Source of the DNA: Lithospermum erythrorhizon
Taxonomy: Eukaryota; Streptophyta; Magnoliopsida; Boraginales; Boraginaceae
Direction of reading: 5' to 3'
Length of the DNA stretch: 64,000 nt
Assembly: GCA_019722365.1 (NCBI GenBank)
Contig: JADFUC010000852.1
Span: 1,984,001 to 2,048,000 of the forward strand
Positions 60,372-64,000 of the stretch are shown here, one piece after another (within the stretch, counting starts at the first letter, position 1; each line of letters begins with the position of its first letter). Made by a program: the position numbers and the translations under genes. The notes under the pieces are model-generated. The model did no database searches. It saw nothing but the letters and a program-made list of their open reading frames with translations, and was not told where the DNA came from.

Positions 60372-60506
60372 GTAGGTTTCCGTTTTAACTGGGTTCTGTG
60401 GTGTGTGTGCTTACGTCTAGGGTCTTGTACAAAATTTTTTTTGTGTCATGAGTCTTTTATGAGTCTAAATTATTTTTATTTTATTTTCTTCTGGTAGGCG
60501 TAGAGG

Positions 60507-61850
60507 ATGCCACCGAGAGTTGAGTTGCCTTGAATCGAATCGCGTACCGTTAAGTGGGGAGTGCTTCTAGATTAGAGGCGGAGATAAGTGTTGGTAAGAT
60601 GATCTTTGGAAGAGGCCGAGGAGTAGACACAGAGGCGGAGGTGCTCCGGGCGGTGGGTGGGGCTAGAGGAAGGGGCGGCGGTGAAGGCAGGAGTGGCAGA
60701 CCAGCCGGGTCCCCGGGAGAAGTGCAATTTCCCGGAGAATCGAGTATGAGCCGAGGCGTGGGGTGGCGGGCCCGATGCGACGCCCGGCCGGTGGCGCTCC
60801 GGGCAATTCGAACCGAGGTTGTTGGGCAGTTTTAGAAGAAGGGCCACGAGTTTAGTGCGCGACACGGAGGTGGCGATTGAATTCTTGGAGGCACTGGAGA
60901 ACAAGTTTGAACCAATGGGCTTAGGAGATGAGTTAAAAGTGAAGTTTGCAGTGTACCAGTTGTCGGGGGGAGCTAGGAGTTGGTGGAACCATGTCCACAA
61001 GGATTTGATGATTAAGGGTGAGATGCCGATTACTTGGGTTAGATTCGGAGAACTTTTTAGGCAGAATTTCTGTTTGGAAACTCACATGTTTGCCATGGAG
61101 AGAGAGCTGGTTCAGATGCAGCAGGGTGAGAGGACAGTTGATGGGTATGAGGAGAGGTTTAGTGACTTATGCCGATTGATTCCGGGAGTATACCCCACTG
61201 AACAGCAGAGGATCGCGGGTTTCCGTCAGGGATTGAGATTACCGATTCGGGAGAGGCTGTCCTTGTTCACTTACACCAGTTTCCATCAGTTGAGGTCTGG
61301 CTTCGGTGGGGAAGGACACTCATGGAATCCGAGGGGTGAAAAGAGGGAAGGTCGTGTGAGGAGGCTACGGGGAGGCCGTACAGCCCGAGGATTCGGAGGA
61401 ACTTTCGGCAACACCGTCAGGTGAGGGAATTTCAGTGCACGGTACATTCGACCCGGACTTTGAGGCTTTACCGGGCGCCTGCACCTCCTAGGTAAGTGGG
61501 TTTCACGGTGGTATTTCGGGTGTTCGGCCGAGGTACGAGGTTGATGTTACGATTAATGGGCGAGAATGGGCACGAGGCGAAGGATTATGTCGGCTTCGGA
61601 AGAGGCGGTGTGTTTTCGATACCCGGCCGGTAGGGGCATTTGCTAATGTATGTCATGCACATAGTTCGAATTAGAAGCAGCCACTTCCGTTTCTACACAG
61701 TTTGGGAGAGGTGGATCTCAGGGTAGCCGGGGTGGTCGATTTGGAGGACGACAGAATCAGGGCCGAGGTTTTGGTGGTAGATCGATGGGTGTAGCGGGTA
61801 GCAGTATGAGTGGAGTTGGCGGGCGAGAGGGCAGTTAATCGCGATCACGG
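60507..61850 (+). pseudogene. gypsy gag, frameshifted
   Basis: ATGCCACCGAGAG is a typical gag start, but a TGA follows within nine codons. From about 60819 to 61424 an open stretch carries the Gag core: LGDELKVKFAVYQLSGGARS, WWNHV, ITWVRFGELFRQNF, LVQMQQGERTVDGYEERFSD. A damaged CCHC zinc knuckle is visible near 61608-61655 (TGTTTTCGATACCCGGCCGG in place of CF-CG-PGH). The frame is broken several times. Confidence 0.85.
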
Positions 61851-64000
61851 CCGGAGGCACGCGGAAGGATACTCGAGAATGGTGGCAATTACTCTATCTT
61901 TGCATGGTCTTGATGCTCGTATTGTTGTTTGATTACGACCACGCACTCTTTTATATCGTGAATTTTCTAAAGGCTATCTTTAAATTTGAATATGGGAGTA
62001 CGCTTTGATTATTATAGCTAAGTCGGTTGAGGTAATAGAGTTTATAGAAATTGTCAACTAGAGATGTTGATAATCATGTGTTAGAAGTAGACCTGTTACC
62101 CTTTGAGTTAGTGGATTTTGACTTGATCTTGGGAATGGACTGGTTGGGGAAACACCATGCTGTAATAAATTGTCATCGTAAGGAGATTGTGTTTACTAGT
62201 CCGGGTAGGCCTGAACTACGAGTTGTTGGGGATAGGAGAGTTTTATCATCTTGTGTGATCTCGGTGTTAGAAGCTCGTAAGTTACTGAACAAGGGATGTA
62301 TGGGGTATCTGGGTTACGTAACGGACTTGAAGATGAGCCTAAGCTTGAAAATGTCGGATTGTGAGAGAATTCGAGGATGTGTTTCCGAAGGATTTGCCAG
62401 GACTACCTCCCAAGCAGAGATTGAATTTTCGATTGAGCTGTTAGGTACGGGCGGCTCCGATATCTATGGCACCGTATCGAATGGCTCCAGCAGAGTTGAA
62501 GGAGTTGAACACGCAGTTGCAGGAATTGCTAGAGAAGGGGTTCATCAGGCCGAGTTATTCTCCTTGGGGTTCTCCAGTATTGTTCGTCAAGAAGAAGGAT
62601 GGAACGATGAGGCTTTGTATTGATTACCGGCAGTTGAACAAAGTGACTATTAAGAACCGGTACCCGTTGCCAAGAATTGATGATCTTTTTGACCAGTTGA
62701 GGGTGCAAGGGTGTTTTCAAAAATTGATTTGAGAATGCGGATATCATCAGTTGAGAATTAAAGAAGAGGATATATCGAAATCGGCGTTTCGCGCGGATAT
62801 GGGCCTTATGGAGTTCTTGGTGATGCCGTTTGGGTTGACAAATGCACCTGCAGCTTTCATGGACCTGATGAATCGTGTTTTCGAGTTCTTGGATAAGTTA
62901 GATGGTTGTGTTTATTGATGACATATTGATTTATTCTAAAGAGTGGTGGAACATGAAAAACGTTTGAGGAAAGTGTTGGAAATCTTGCAGATGCCAAACC
63001 GGTTATGCGCCAAGTTTTCGAAGTGTGAGTTTTTGGTTGGGAAAGGTCTGGTTTCTTGGGTCATGTTATCTCGGGAGAGGGTATTAGTGTGGACCCACAA
63101 AAAGTAAACTGATAATGAATTGGGAAAGGCCTTGAGTGTGGTGAGGTGAGAAGTTTCTTGGGTTTATTTGGATATTACGAAGGAGGTTCCATACAGACTT
63201 TTTTAGTTGATGTTGCTCCGATGACAAAGTTGACCGAGGAAGGGAGTACCATTTGTTTAGGCCGAAAGAAGTGTGGCCCTTTGTTTCAATGAGTTGAAGA
63301 AGAGATTGACTCTGGCGCGGTGTGACCTTACCGTCGGGGAATGAGGGTATGTGGTGTCTGTGATGCTTAATGGGGAGTTAGGTTAATCGTCTGAGAATGG
63401 GAAGGTGATCGCATATGCATCTCGACAATTGAAGAATCATGAGAAGAATTATCTACATGACTTTGGAGTTGGCGCGATTGTGTTCGCTGAAATTTGGAAC
63501 CTTGTTGTATGAGTCGAATGTCGGACTACAGGACACAGAGTTTGAAGTATATCACCGCGGAGGAGTTGAGGCGGAGATGGACGGAGTTTACGGTGACTCT
63601 GATCTAACGATTGAGTATCGTCGGGTAAAGCAAATGTTGTGGTGCAATTCGAAGGAAGTTGAAGGAGCGGAGAGGGAGTTGAAGCAGTCGGGGTAGACTT
63701 TGGGGTTAGAAGTGATGGGGCCTTGTTGGCCTATATGAAGAATGAGACCGGTATTACTTGATAAAATAGGGGAGATCTGAAAGGTAGAGAAAGTGCGAGG
63801 CCTAGTTCGGGGCTGAGGAGTGTCGGAGTTCACGGTGGGTGGCGATGGTATTACCAGTTAGGGAGGCGAGTGGTTGTACCCCACTTCGCCCGACTAAAGG
63901 AAGTCTGGATAGAACACAATGCCTCATATAGTATGCATCGGGGAGTACAAAAGATGTATCGAAATTTAGAGAGCTAAGTGGCGGGGATGAAGAGAAATTG
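61851..64000 (+). pseudogene. gypsy pol: protease, RT, RNase H, start of integrase
   Basis: Protease: LSLHGLDARIVV then a damaged D-S-G site near 61920, and FDLILGMDWLGKHHAVINCH at about 62125. [62 protein letters not shown], then (shifted) [20 protein letters not shown] and an [10 protein letters not shown] catalytic motif near 62910. RNase [21 protein letters not shown] near 63390 and GDSDLTIEY near 63590. The integrase zinc-binding region starts near 63880 (HNASYSMHRG). At least eight frame changes or stops separate these parts. The element is cut by the window edge. Confidence 0.88.

Noticed and set aside
1..64000. tRNA, rRNA or other RNA genes
   Set aside because: None recognised by eye apart from the weak SINE-like boxes at 47975-48070.

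Overview
This is nuclear DNA of a flowering plant, most likely a eudicot. Evidence: GT-AG introns in AT-rich sequence, plant-only gene families (caleosin peroxygenase, PMEI-type inhibitor, S1/SPH secreted proteins, an At4g14310-like WD40 protein), plant Ty1/copia and Ty3/gypsy retrotransposons, and Stowaway-like MITEs. The species cannot be named from the sequence.

Layout. (1) 1-5.0 kb: 5' part of a minus-strand RWD-domain (RWDD1/Gir2-like) gene; seven exons join in frame to 144 codons and the gene runs off the left edge. (2) 6.9-9.1 kb: a complete six-exon caleosin (peroxygenase) gene on the plus strand, 242 codons. (3) 9.3-43.2 kb: a tandem array, the main feature of the window. Nine units of about 3.3-3.5 kb plus one older, diverged unit each carry a copy of a small secreted SPH (plant self-incompatibility S1 family) gene on the minus strand. 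The nine younger units also carry a degraded Ty1/copia RT-RNase H fragment (plus strand), a triplet of about 75-bp AT-rich repeats and two MITE-like elements. Nine unit ends carry a copy of the last 27 or so codons and 3' flank of the neighbouring WD40 gene. (4) 43.2-47.6 kb: that WD40 gene itself (At4g14310/KIN14B-interacting-protein-like, minus strand, three exons, 1041 codons), whose true 3' end is the right edge of the array. (5) 49.5-50.1 kb: an intact single-exon PMEI/invertase-inhibitor-like gene. (6) 50.6-64 kb: nested retrotransposons: a decayed minus-strand gypsy element with a gag remnant, a lone 2.4-kb LTR abutting the end of its LTR, and a further gypsy element with a 2.48-kb LTR, initiator-tRNA-Met-type primer site, gag, protease, RT, RNase H and the start of integrase, cut by the right edge.

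Reading of the array. The shared 3' end of the WD40 gene shows where one duplication breakpoint lay: the repeated block is the DNA downstream of that gene, containing the SPH gene, with a copia fragment present before the nine-fold amplification. Every SPH copy keeps a TATA-like box about 55 bp upstream of the ATG position, but none has an uninterrupted reading frame as given. The breaks are scattered small indels that differ from copy to copy, while single-copy genes on both sides are clean. That pattern fits either random decay or poorly polished long-read consensus in a near-identical array. Whether this is a bank of expressed SPH genes or of pseudogenes cannot be settled from this sequence.
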